Positions 8,936 through 16,585 of a stretch of DNA of 64,000 nt are shown here, in pieces (the first letter of the stretch is position 1; every line of letters begins with the position of its first letter). Below the pieces are notes generated by a model that did not search any database, had not been told where the DNA came from, and worked only from the letters and a program-made list of their open reading frames with translations. The position numbers and the translations under genes were made by a program. The stretch is from Curtobacterium flaccumfaciens pv. betae (GTDB taxonomy: Bacteria > Actinomycetota > Actinomycetes > Actinomycetales > Microbacteriaceae), in NCBI RefSeq assembly GCF_026241855.1, contig NZ_JAPJDC010000001.1, positions 3,534,001-3,598,000 of the forward strand. The letters run 5' to 3'.

Positions 8936-9840
8936 CGCGCGGGGTGCAGGCGCGACGAGGCGGTCGCACGGACGGCGTCGGTGACCCGTTCGAGGAGCGG
9001 TGACGCCAGGTTCCAGCGCTGCCACCACAGCGCCACGTCGGCGTGCCGACCCGGGGCCAGCTCGACCAGGACGCCGCGGTCGATCGCCTCGAGGCACTGC
9101 GCTTCGGGCAGCAGCCCCCACCCGAACCCGAGCGTGACCGCACGGGCGAAGTCGGCAGAGGTCGGGACGAAGTGGCGCGGGCCTCCGGGAGCGTGGCCGA
9201 GGACCTGCCGCAGGTACCCCTGCTGCAGGTCGTCGTCGCGGTCGTAGTCGACGAGCGGGACCTCGTCGAGCCGCCGGAGCATCCGCCGCTCGGTGCCGGT
9301 GTCGCCGAGGTAGCGGGCGACGAACGCCGGGGACGCCACCGCCCGGTACCGGTCGATGCCGAGCGGCACCGACGAGCAGCCCTGCACCGGATCCGCCTCG
9401 GCCGTCACGGCACCCATCACCGTGCCGGCGCGGAGCAGTTCGGCGGTGCGGTCCTGGTCCTCGCGGTGCAGGTCGAAGACCACCTCGGTGTCGGCCCGGA
9501 CGAGGGCGAGGGCGTCGAGGAACCACGTGCCGAGCGAGTCGGCGTTCACGGCCAGCGGGATCGACGGCACCACCGAGGAGCCGCCGCCGAGCGCTCGGGA
9601 GGTCTCCTCGTCGAGCAGCCGGACCTGCCGTGCGTGCCGGAGCACCACTGCGCCGTCGGCGGTCGGGCGCACCGGGGTGGTGCGCTGGAGCAGGACTCGA
9701 CCGACCTGCTGCTCCATGGACTTGATCCGCTGCGAGACCGCCGACGGGGTGATCGTCAGCGCGCGCGCCGCCGCGTCGAGCGTGCCGTGGTCGACGGCGG
9801 CGAGCAGCGTCTCGAGGTGCTCGCGCTGGAACCGGGTCAT
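8926..9840 (-). CDS. argP: LysR-family regulator, ArgP/LysG type
   Basis: A 304-residue LysR-type regulator. The N-terminal winged HTH (FQREHLETLLAAVDHGTLDAAA, TPSAVSQRIKSMEQQVG) is followed by a substrate-binding-protein-like effector domain. It matches ArgP/LysG regulators, which sense Lys/Arg and activate an exporter. The divergent gene is a LysE exporter, the classic lysG-lysE arrangement, so export control of basic amino acids is the likely role. Start ATG 9838-9840; the intergenic region to lysE is only 69 bases. The gene end overlaps nei. Confidence 0.88.
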   Translation of the reverse strand: MTRFQREHLETLLAAVDHGTLDAAARALTITPSAVSQRIKSMEQQVGRVLLQRTTPVRPTADGAVVLRHARQVRLLDEETSRALGGGSSVVPSIPLAVNADSLGTWFLDALALVRADTEVVFDLHREDQDRTAELLRAGTVMGAVTAEADPVQGCSSVPLGIDRYRAVASPAFVARYLGDTGTERRMLRRLDEVPLVDYDRDDDLQQGYLRQVLGHAPGGPRHFVPTSADFARAVTLGFGWGLLPEAQCLEAIDRGVLVELAPGRHADVALWWQRWNLASPLLERVTDAVRATASSRLHPARQV

Positions 9841-9897
9841 GCAGTTGAGCTTACGGTGCTGCAGGAACGTGAGCTGTACTACACCGGTGTCGGACCC

Positions 9898-9903
9898 TAG
9901 CGT
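9898..9903 (+). promoter_or_regulatory. -10 box (TAGCGT), leaderless start of lysE
   Basis: TAGCGT lies 6 bases before the GTG at 9910; no Shine-Dalgarno sequence is visible. An ArgP/LysG site should lie just upstream, within 9841-9897. Confidence 0.6.
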
Positions 9904-9909
9904 CGGACC

Positions 9910-10641
9910 GTGACCACGCTCCTGCCCCTGCTCTCCGGCCTCGGCACCGGCCTCGCACTGATCGTCGCGATCGGTGTGCAGAACACCTACCTGTTGCGCC
10001 TCGCCGTGAGCGCCGGGCTCCGGGTGGTGGCCGCTGCCGTCGTGGTGTGCGCCGCTTCGGATGCGCTGCTCATCGTCGCCGGGGTGCTCGGGGTCGGCGC
10101 CGTGGTCGAACGGTTCCCCGTGGCGCTCCTGGTGGTCCGGTTCGTCGGTGCCGCGTTCCTGCTCACCTACGGGGTGCTCGCGGCGCGGCGTGCGCTGCGG
10201 CCCTCGGGGGACGCGATGCGCGTGGCCGACGAGGCGGCCGACGACGGCGTGGTGGGCGCCAGCGCGGGCGCCGACGCGGGGGTCGACGCGACCACCGGCA
10301 CGACGGTGGCGGCGGGGCGGACGCGCACCGCGCCTCCCGGCCAGGTGGTGACCATGCGGACGGCGGTGCTGACCATGCTCGTCTTCACGTGGGCGAACCC
10401 GCACGTCTACCTGGACACGCTGGTGTTCCTCGGGTCGGTGGCGAACCAGCAGGGCGCGGACGACCGGTGGCTCTGGACGATCGGTGCCGTCACGGCGAGC
10501 TGCCTGTGGTTCGGTGCGCTCGGGTTCGGCGGACGCCTGCTGCGGCCGCTGTTCGAGAAGCCGCTGACCTGGCGGGTGTTCGACGGGCTGGTCGCCGTCG
10601 TGATGCTCGCGTTCGGCGTGCTCCTGCTCGTCGGCGCGTAG
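9910..10641 (+). CDS. LysE/ArgO-type amino acid exporter
   Basis: A 243-residue membrane protein with the LysE signature near the N-terminus (GLGTGLALIVAIGVQNTYLLR) and about six membrane segments; the second-half motif FTWANPHVYLDT is characteristic. It exports basic amino acids, probably Lys/Arg, across the cell membrane. Between the third and fourth segments there is a hydrophilic Ala/Gly/Asp-rich loop of about 45 residues, longer than usual. GTG start at 9910 appears leaderless. Divergent argP is the likely activator. Confidence 0.9.
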   Translation: MTTLLPLLSGLGTGLALIVAIGVQNTYLLRLAVSAGLRVVAAAVVVCAASDALLIVAGVLGVGAVVERFPVALLVVRFVGAAFLLTYGVLAARRALRPSGDAMRVADEAADDGVVGASAGADAGVDATTGTTVAAGRTRTAPPGQVVTMRTAVLTMLVFTWANPHVYLDTLVFLGSVANQQGADDRWLWTIGAVTASCLWFGALGFGGRLLRPLFEKPLTWRVFDGLVAVVMLAFGVLLLVGA

Positions 10642-10666
10642 TGGCGCGCGGCGGCGGCGGCGGGTT

Positions 10667-10736
10667 GCAAAACACCGGTGTCCACACGTCGAACCGCGTT
10701 GTGCGGGTGTGCAACGTGCGAACACCGGTGTCTTGC
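10667..10736. repeat. extragenic palindrome, family 1 (imperfect copy)
   Basis: Arms 10667-10689 and 10714-10736 share the GCAAAACACCGGTGT core with the element at 659-732 and also the inner CGAACC. Three base pairs are mismatched. It separates the convergent lysE and permease genes. Confidence 0.75.
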
Positions 10737-10745
10737 GGAACCGCC

Positions 10746-12221
10746 CTACTGCATGCGCTGGCCGACGCGGCTGTGGCGACGGCTGTAGCCGAAGTAGATG
10801 ACGAAGCCGATGACCAGCCAGACGACGAACCGGAGCCAGGTCTCGACCTCGAGGTTCAGCATCAGCCAGAAGCACAGCACCGCCGAGATGATCGGCAGCA
10901 CCGGCGACCACGGCATCCGGAAGGCCCGCGGGGCGTCGGGCCGCGAACGACGCAGCACCACGATGCCGATCGACACCAGGACGAACGCGGACAGCGTGCC
11001 GATGTTGATCATGCCCTCGAGCTTGTCGACCGCGGTGAACCCGGCCAGCAGCGCCACGACGACACCGGCGACGACCTGCACGCGGACCGGGGTCTGCGTC
11101 TTCGGGTTGGTCTTCGAGAACCAGCGGGGCAGCAGGCCGTCGCGGCTCATCGAGAAGACGATGCGGGACAGGCCGAGCAGCAGCACCATGACGACGGTGG
11201 TCAGACCGATCAGCGAGCCGATGGCGATGATGCCGGCGGCCCACGGCAGTCCGACGATGTTGAACGCCGAGGCCAGCGACGGCGTCTTCTCCTCCGCCAG
11301 GCGCTGGTACGACACCATGCCGGTGATGACGATGCTGACGCCGACGTAGAGCAGGGTCACGATGCCGAGGCCGATGAAGATGCCGCGCGGCAGCGTCTTC
11401 TGGGGGTTCTCGGTCTCCTCCGCGCTCGTGGCGACCACGTCGAAGCCGATGAAGGCGAAGAACACCAGGGACGCCGCGGCGAGCAGGCCGAAGACGCCGT
11501 ACTGGGCGGGCTCGGCACCGGTGAACCAGGACACGAGCGACTGGGTCCAGACGCTGCCCTCGGCGCCCTTGGCGGGCTCGGCCGGCGGGATGAACGGGGT
11601 GAAGTTGGCGGCCTTGACGAAGAACGCACCGGCGACGATGACGAACACGACGATGGCGACCTTGATGACGGTGATGACCGCCGACACCCGCGAGGACAGG
11701 CGGGTGCCGAAGGCGAGGAGCACCGTGAAGATCCCGACGATGAGCACCGGACCCCAGGTGAACGGGATCGGACCGAGCTGGATCGTGCTCGGCAGGCCGA
11801 CACCGAACACCTTGAACGCTTCGCTGAGGTAGATGCCCCAGTACTTCGCGATCACGGCACTGGCCGTGAGGGTCTCGAGGATGAGGTCCCAGCCCACGAT
11901 CCAGGCGAGGAGCTCACCCATCGTGGCGTAGGTGAACGTGTACGCGGAGCCGGCGACGGGGATCGTCGACGCGAACTCGGCGTAGCACATGATCGCCAGG
12001 CCGCAGGTGACGGCGGCGAGCAGGAAGGAGATGATGACGCCGGGCCCGGCGAAGTTCGCGGCGGCGTTCGCGCCGACCGAGAAGATGCCGGCGCCGACGG
12101 CGACCGCGATCCCCATCGCGGCGATGTCGAACGTCTTCAGGGAGCGTTTCAGGGACCTGCCCTGCTCCTCGGAGTCGGCCAGGGAGGCCTCGATCGACTT
12201 GATGCGGAGCTTCGTTGCCAT
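10746..12221 (-). CDS. APC-family amino acid permease
   Basis: A 491-residue permease with 12 predicted membrane segments. The first segment carries the APC substrate-binding turn VAVGAGIFSVGANAA; the sixth has FFAFIGFDVVATSAEETENPQK, a hallmark of the cationic amino acid transporter/YfnA branch. It probably imports amino acids by proton symport. Its position beside lysE and argP suggests a basic amino acid substrate, but this is inference. ATG 12221 is the only good start, with a weak upstream purine stretch. No signal for a specific regulator was seen in the 193-base gap upstream. Confidence 0.88.
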   Translation of the reverse strand: MATKLRIKSIEASLADSEEQGRSLKRSLKTFDIAAMGIAVAVGAGIFSVGANAAANFAGPGVIISFLLAAVTCGLAIMCYAEFASTIPVAGSAYTFTYATMGELLAWIVGWDLILETLTASAVIAKYWGIYLSEAFKVFGVGLPSTIQLGPIPFTWGPVLIVGIFTVLLAFGTRLSSRVSAVITVIKVAIVVFVIVAGAFFVKAANFTPFIPPAEPAKGAEGSVWTQSLVSWFTGAEPAQYGVFGLLAAASLVFFAFIGFDVVATSAEETENPQKTLPRGIFIGLGIVTLLYVGVSIVITGMVSYQRLAEEKTPSLASAFNIVGLPWAAGIIAIGSLIGLTTVVMVLLLGLSRIVFSMSRDGLLPRWFSKTNPKTQTPVRVQVVAGVVVALLAGFTAVDKLEGMINIGTLSAFVLVSIGIVVLRRSRPDAPRAFRMPWSPVLPIISAVLCFWLMLNLEVETWLRFVVWLVIGFVIYFGYSRRHSRVGQRMQ

Positions 12222-12414
12222 GGGGTGGATCCCGTCATCGGCTGGCGGCGGACCTCGGAAGGGTACTGGTGTACCACTGTGTCACGCAAAGCGTCCGCCC
12301 GGACGGTGGCCCGGTCCGGCGACGGCCAGGAGGCCCGGCACCGGTCCGGCACGCACCGCTCGGTCGGCCGACGGTGCGTCCAGGGCCGCGTCGCGGGGTG
12401 CGGTTGTGCTCGCG

Positions 12415-13287
12415 TCAGCGGCCCGCGCGCCAGTCCGCCAGGAACCGGGCGCCAGCCTCGTCGTGGATCACGCCGTCGGGGGCGGTGAGCACCGGGTACG
12501 GCGTGGCCGGCACCCCGTCGGCGGGACGGACGTCGACGTGGGCGACCTCGTGGCCGTGGGCGTGCAGCCAGTCCGCCATGGCGTAGTCGCTGCGGGAGTC
12601 CCCCACGGTGCGCCAGGTGACCGGGAGCTCGCCGTCCTGCCCGAGGAGCTCGAGCGAGCGCTCGGCCCCCAGGTCCTTGCCACTGCGGTCGGACTCGACG
12701 TCGGTCGAGATGATCGTGGGGTCGATGCGCCACTGCACGGCGCCGTCGGCGTCGGGTCGGACGTCGTCGAGTCGGCGGACACCGAGCCCGCGACGCTCGA
12801 GCGCGGCCATGGCCTTCGCGTCGAACTCCGGCTGGCGGGCCAGGTAGGTGGCGTTCGGCACCTCGACACGCTGCTCGATCGACACCATGGCGCGCTTCGT
12901 CTCGTCGAAGAACACCAGGTCGGCGTACTCGTCGCGGACCAGCTCGCGCATCTCGTCGGCGTAGTCCCGCGGCAGCGCGAGGTCCTCGGCGACCGTCAGT
13001 TCGCCCATGCCGCCGTCGTACTGCGGACCGATCGAGCACCACACGGCACCCTTCTCGCAGACGGCGTGGACCCGGCCACCTTCGGCGAGGCCACCGGCGA
13101 GCAGCGGGCCGACGACCTCGGAGCGGATGAACGCGTCGCTGCGCCCGGTGTTGAAGACGATCGGGATGCCCTCGGCGGCGAGCGCGACGAGGTCCGCGAC
13201 GATGCTCGGGATCGCGATGGTGCGGGAGACCGGGCTGGCGATGGGCCCGTCGACGTCGAGCAGGAGACCGAGGCGGGGTGCGTTCAC
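12415..13287 (-). CDS. HAD-superfamily hydrolase (Cof-like)
   Basis: A 290-residue HAD protein: motif I is LLLDVDGPIAS (two Asp), motif II is the Thr in NTGRSD, and GDSRSDYAMADW is the C-terminal metal-binding motif. The large cap between them places it with the Cof/sugar-phosphatase side of the family. The substrate is unknown, probably a phosphorylated small metabolite. GTG start at 13287; a GAGGAT box 6 bases upstream may be a weak leaderless -10. It follows the alpha/beta hydrolase gene by 18 bases on the same strand, so the two are likely co-transcribed. Confidence 0.8.
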   Translation of the reverse strand: MNAPRLGLLLDVDGPIASPVSRTIAIPSIVADLVALAAEGIPIVFNTGRSDAFIRSEVVGPLLAGGLAEGGRVHAVCEKGAVWCSIGPQYDGGMGELTVAEDLALPRDYADEMRELVRDEYADLVFFDETKRAMVSIEQRVEVPNATYLARQPEFDAKAMAALERRGLGVRRLDDVRPDADGAVQWRIDPTIISTDVESDRSGKDLGAERSLELLGQDGELPVTWRTVGDSRSDYAMADWLHAHGHEVAHVDVRPADGVPATPYPVLTAPDGVIHDEAGARFLADWRAGR

Positions 13288-13305
13288 CCGCCCATCCTCT
13301 CGCAG

Positions 13306-14127
13306 TCAGCTGCTGGGCGAGACGATCCGGCTCCGGACGCGGTCGATCAGGGCTCCGAGGGCCGCCGGGGCGGGGACGTGTCCCTGCCCGGGCACCTCGG
13401 TGTACTCCGAACCGGGCACCGCGTCGACGAGGGCGCGGGCCGCACGACGCATCCACTCGAGTCCGTCGCCACCGGCGCCGACGAGCACCGGCACCCCCAC
13501 GGCGGCAGCGACCCGCTCGGGCACGGCGAGGCCGTTCAGCACACGGACCTCGCGGCTGAGCACGTGGGCGTCGACGACCAGGGAGCGCCAGAGCGACCCC
13601 TTGAGCCGCAGTGCCGTGACCTGGCCCATCGGGACCCCGAGCACCTGGGTCAGGAACCCGCGGACGGCCTGGGCCCGGCGGCCGGCGCCGACGTGTTCAT
13701 CGAGCAGGTCGGCGAACACGACGTCGTCGGCGTGGGGGTCGACCGAGGCGCGGTACGGCGGTTCCCACAGGACTGCACCGTCGACGGGCAGTCCGGTGGC
13801 GAGCCCGTGCAGGACGACGCCTGCGCCGACGCAGATGCCGACGGCGGTGGTCGGTGCGCCGATGCTCTCGACGACGGCGCGCAGGTCGTCGACCTCGCGC
13901 TCGATCGCCCACGTCGCGGAGTCACCGCTGGCACCACGGCCACGGCGGTCGTAGGTCACCACGCGGTGGGTCGAGCCGAGCTCGGCGACCACGCGGTCGA
14001 GGTACGGGGTCCCACGGTGGTCGAAGGCACCGCCCACGACGACGACCGCCGGCCCGTCCCCTGCCTCGGAGACGGCGATGGTGGTGCCGTCGGAGGAGAC
14101 GACCGTTCGGTCGACTGGAGGGAGCAT
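13306..14127 (-). CDS. alpha/beta hydrolase with Cys in the nucleophile elbow
   Basis: A 273-residue alpha/beta hydrolase with VVVVGGAFDHRG (oxyanion region), TYDRRGRGASG after strand 4, and the elbow GICVGAG where family members usually read GxSxG. The predicted nucleophile is therefore Cys rather than Ser, as in dienelactone hydrolases. The C-terminal GQGHVPAP supplies a His. The activity is unknown, or it could be weakened. ATG at 14125-14127 has AAAGGA upstream. It lies first in a two-gene unit with the HAD gene. Confidence 0.82.
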   Translation of the reverse strand: MLPPVDRTVVSSDGTTIAVSEAGDGPAVVVVGGAFDHRGTPYLDRVVAELGSTHRVVTYDRRGRGASGDSATWAIEREVDDLRAVVESIGAPTTAVGICVGAGVVLHGLATGLPVDGAVLWEPPYRASVDPHADDVVFADLLDEHVGAGRRAQAVRGFLTQVLGVPMGQVTALRLKGSLWRSLVVDAHVLSREVRVLNGLAVPERVAAAVGVPVLVGAGGDGLEWMRRAARALVDAVPGSEYTEVPGQGHVPAPAALGALIDRVRSRIVSPSS

Positions 14128-14291
14128 GGGGTCCTTTGCGAGCTGTCGACGGCGATGCGTCGGGCCTCGGAGGGGACCGTGCGGATTACCGGTCCTCCGA
14201 GTGTCGCAGGCGTGGGAGCCCGTGTCTCCCCCCGCTTCCAGGGGCAGAACCCCACCGATCGACACCGTGGCGGTCGCCGTGCCATGCTGTT

Positions 14292-14309
14292 TGAGTACAC
14301 CTGTACTCA
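14292..14309 (+). promoter_or_regulatory. TetR-type operator upstream of membrane protein/tetR
   Basis: TGAGTACACCTGTACTCA is a perfect 8-bp inverted repeat with a 2-bp centre, the size and symmetry of TetR operators. It lies 30 bases before the ATG at 14339, whose downstream neighbour encodes a TetR regulator. Confidence 0.7.
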
Positions 14310-14338
14310 CACGATCACCGCCACTGCAACGGGGAACC

Positions 14339-14905
14339 ATGACACTCATCGCCATCGTCGCCTGCGAGATCGCCTTCTGGGTCGCGATCCTCGGCGGCCT
14401 GACCACCCGGTACCTGCTGCGACGGCCGAGGACGGGTGCGGCGATGCTCGTCGCGGCACCCGTGATCGACCTCGTGCTGCTCGCGGTCGTCACGGTCGAC
14501 CTGCTCGGCGGTGGGACCGCGTCGTGGCACCACGGGCTCGCGGCGATCTACATCGGCTTCTCGGTCGCGTACGGGCACCGGATGATCGCGTGGGCGGACG
14601 TCCGGTTCACGCACCGGTTCGCCGGCGGTCCGGCACCAGAACGGCTGAGTGGACGGCGGTACACGGCCCGATGCTGGGGCGACGTGCTGCGGACCGGGCT
14701 CGCCGTGCTGATCGCCGGTGGGATCATCGGCGGACTCGTCCTCGTCGTCGGCGAGCCGGAGCGCACGGACGAACTGCAGGGCACGGTCGCACTGCTCGGG
14801 GTGGTCCTGGGCGTCGAACTGCTGTGGGCGATCAGTTACACGATCTGGCCGCGCCGAGTCACCACCGCAGCCGCGGACCCGGCCGGAGCGCCGAGCCGGC
14901 CGTAG
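14339..14905 (+). CDS. putative membrane protein in operon with TetR regulator
   Basis: A 188-residue protein with about five hydrophobic segments (starting MTLIAIVACEIAFWVAILGGL) and hydrophilic linkers; there is no recognised catalytic motif. Similar small proteins occur next to TetR regulators in actinobacteria and are annotated only as membrane proteins. The ATG at 14339 is preceded by GGGGAACC. The gene ends 9 bases before the tetR start, so the pair probably forms an operon that the regulator controls through the operator at 14292-14309. Function unknown; possibly stress or transport related. Confidence 0.75.
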   Translation: MTLIAIVACEIAFWVAILGGLTTRYLLRRPRTGAAMLVAAPVIDLVLLAVVTVDLLGGGTASWHHGLAAIYIGFSVAYGHRMIAWADVRFTHRFAGGPAPERLSGRRYTARCWGDVLRTGLAVLIAGGIIGGLVLVVGEPERTDELQGTVALLGVVLGVELLWAISYTIWPRRVTTAAADPAGAPSRP

Positions 14906-14908
14906 GCT
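14903..14908 (+). promoter_or_regulatory. -10 box (TAGGCT), leaderless start of tetR
   Basis: TAGGCT overlaps the stop codon of the preceding gene and lies 6 bases before the GTG at 14915, giving tetR a possible promoter of its own. Confidence 0.5.
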
Positions 14909-14914
14909 GACCCG

Positions 14915-15508
14915 GTGCCCCGCCGTGTCGACCTCGAGGAACGGGGATCCCTGGTGGCCGCGGCCTGCCTGCGGATCCTGGAGCGGGACGGCCTCAGCGC
15001 ACTGTCCGTGCGGAACGTCGCGGACGAGGCCGGCATCGCCCCGGCGTCACTCCGCCGCGTGTTCCCGACGCAGGACGCCCTGCGCGAGCACTGCCTGACG
15101 ATCATCGAGGAACGGGTCACCGCTCGGCTCGCCGCCCTGCGTTCGACGGGTCGTGCGCTCGCACTGGACGTCCTCGCCCAGGTGTTGCCGCTCGATGCCG
15201 AGCGCACGACCGAGATCCTGGCGCAGGTGCAGCTCGGCGTGCTCGCGCGCACCGACGAGCACCTGGCCGCGAGTGCCCGACGCCTGAACGACGGGGTCAG
15301 CCGGGTGTGCACCCGGGCGCTGGAGATCCTGCGCGAGGACGGCAGCTTCGGTGCCGATCGCGACCTGACCGATGAGGCGGACCGGCTGCACGCGCTGATC
15401 GACGGGCTGGCGATCGAGCACACGTGGGACCCGACGGCACGTGCGCCGGAGCGGGTCCTGGCGCTCGTCGAGCTGCACGTGGACAGCCTGCGCGGCGCGA
15501 TCGGCTGA
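14915..15508 (+). CDS. TetR-family transcriptional regulator
   Basis: A 197-residue TetR regulator. The HTH is LSVRNVADEAGIAPASLRRVFPTQDALREHC, with the VA-x-EAG pattern and a Leu-Arg-Arg recognition helix instead of the more usual LYxHF. The rest is the all-helical ligand-binding and dimer domain. It likely represses the adjacent membrane protein gene via the TGAGTACA inverted repeat; the ligand is unknown. Short GTG start at 14915. Confidence 0.88.
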   Translation: MPRRVDLEERGSLVAAACLRILERDGLSALSVRNVADEAGIAPASLRRVFPTQDALREHCLTIIEERVTARLAALRSTGRALALDVLAQVLPLDAERTTEILAQVQLGVLARTDEHLAASARRLNDGVSRVCTRALEILREDGSFGADRDLTDEADRLHALIDGLAIEHTWDPTARAPERVLALVELHVDSLRGAIG

Positions 15509-15526
15509 CGGCTGACGGCTGCCGGC

Positions 15527-15787
15527 TCAGCGGTCCCGGTAGACCTCGCGCCGGTGCCCAGCGTCGACGACCACCACGACGAGCTTGCCGTCGTCGATCC
15601 GGTAGATCAGTCGGTAGTCCCCCGAGCGGACTCGCCACCCGGGCCGGTTCACGAGCTTGCGTGCGGCGGGTGGCCGGGGGTGCTCGGCGAGGATCGCGAG
15701 GAGCCCCTCGATCCGCCGCCGTCCGTCGAGCGGGAGCTTGCGGATGACGCGTTGCGCGGCCGGGATGACCTCGACCGAGTACGTCAC
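15527..15787 (-). CDS. RelE/ParE-family toxin
   Basis: An 86-residue toxin of the RelE superfamily: YSVEVIPAAQRVIRKLP opens the fold and the core WRVRSGDYRLIYRIDDGKLVVVVVDAGHRREVYR is typical, with basic residues that contact mRNA/ribosome in RelE. It would cleave mRNA in translating ribosomes when free of the antitoxin. GTG start (15785-15787) overlaps the antitoxin stop by 4 bases (GTGA), so synthesis is translationally coupled; a longer in-frame start at 15820 would lie inside the antitoxin gene. Confidence 0.9.
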   Translation of the reverse strand: MTYSVEVIPAAQRVIRKLPLDGRRRIEGLLAILAEHPRPPAARKLVNRPGWRVRSGDYRLIYRIDDGKLVVVVVDAGHRREVYRDR

Positions 15788-16044
15788 CCGAGGCCGAGTT
15801 CGCGCTTGAGGTCGTCCCACTTGACGTTCTCGCCACCGATGCGGGCACTCTCGGCGACGGCTTCGTCGTAGGCGACCAGGTCGTCCAGGTCCTCCGCCGC
15901 CTCGAGCAACCGGTCGAGGACGGCCGCGTCGACCACGGCGGCGACGCGCTTGTTGCGCCGGGTCAGGTAGACGGGTTCGTGACGGGCGTCGTCGATGATC
16001 GACGCCAGACGGCCACGGGCTTCGGAGATCGACACTTCGCTCAC
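15784..16044 (-). CDS. Phd/YefM-family antitoxin
   Basis: An 86-residue antitoxin. The N-terminal half (VSISEARGRLASIIDDARHEPVYLTRRNKRVAAVV) is the Phd/YefM DNA-binding fold; the acidic C-terminal half, ending KWDDLKRELGLG, should wrap the toxin. It neutralises the RelE toxin and represses the operon. GTG at 16044 is preceded by TAGAAT 6 bases upstream, so the transcript appears leaderless. Two TGTACA hexamers flank the promoter, matching the known YefM operator core. Confidence 0.9.
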   Translation of the reverse strand: MSEVSISEARGRLASIIDDARHEPVYLTRRNKRVAAVVDAAVLDRLLEAAEDLDDLVAYDEAVAESARIGGENVKWDDLKRELGLG

Positions 16045-16045
16045 C

Positions 16046-16070
16046 TGTACATTCTAGAGCGTTTTGTACA
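16046..16070 (-). promoter_or_regulatory. toxin-antitoxin promoter with paired TGTACA operators
   Basis: TGTACA palindromes at 16046-16051 and 16065-16070, 19 bp apart, bracket the -10 TAGAAT (reverse strand, 16051-16056). TGTACA is the established YefM-type antitoxin recognition core; here the spacing puts both on nearly the same DNA face. Confidence 0.7.
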
Positions 16071-16072
16071 AA

Positions 16073-16585
16073 TCAGACGAGTGCCGTGGTGCCGACCGAC
16101 TCCCGTTCGAGCAGGGACCGCTTGACGTCGAGCCCCCACGCGAAGCCCCCGAGCGTGCCGTCCGAGCGCAGCACCCGGTGGCACGGGACGAAGAGCGCCG
16201 GGGCGTTCCGGGCGCACACGCTCGCCGCTGCCCGCACGGCGTCGGGCCGGCCCATCGCCGCCGCGAACTCGGTGTAGGTCAGGGTGCCGCCGGCGGGGAT
16301 CCGGCGGAGCTGGCGCCACCCCTCGGTGAAGAGCTCGGTACCGAACTGCCGGACCGGTACCTGCATGGCGTGCTCGACCTCGCCCGAGTAGAAGGCGTCG
16401 ACGGCGTCGGCCGAGGCGACCACGCCGTCGAGCACGCGGTCGGGGCGGTGGCGATCGGCCAAGCGGGCGAGGATCCGCTCGACGGAGTCGGTCCACCCGG
16501 AGGCGAGGACCCTGCCCTCGGCGTCTTCGAGCACGGTGAACGGCCCGTCGGGGGTGTCCAGGGTCTGGATGGTTGCGTCGGTCAT
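16073..16585 (-). CDS. ogt: methylated-DNA--protein-cysteine methyltransferase
   Basis: A 170-residue suicide DNA repair protein. The active-site PCHRV motif with the acceptor Cys, the preceding RAAASVCARNAPALFVPCHRV stretch split by the Asn hinge, and the GTLTYTEFAAAMGRP wing helix are all present. It transfers alkyl groups from O6-alkylguanine to its own Cys. ATG at 16583-16585 overlaps the stop codon of the ada-alkA gene (ATGA), so the two are translationally coupled into an alkylation-repair operon. Confidence 0.93.
   Translation of the reverse strand: MTDATIQTLDTPDGPFTVLEDAEGRVLASGWTDSVERILARLADRHRPDRVLDGVVASADAVDAFYSGEVEHAMQVPVRQFGTELFTEGWRQLRRIPAGGTLTYTEFAAAMGRPDAVRAAASVCARNAPALFVPCHRVLRSDGTLGGFAWGLDVKRSLLERESVGTTALV

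Noticed and set aside
10047..12488. Very long + frame across lysE end and the permease
   Set aside because: The product is Asp/Glu/His repeats without a domain and overlaps two real genes.
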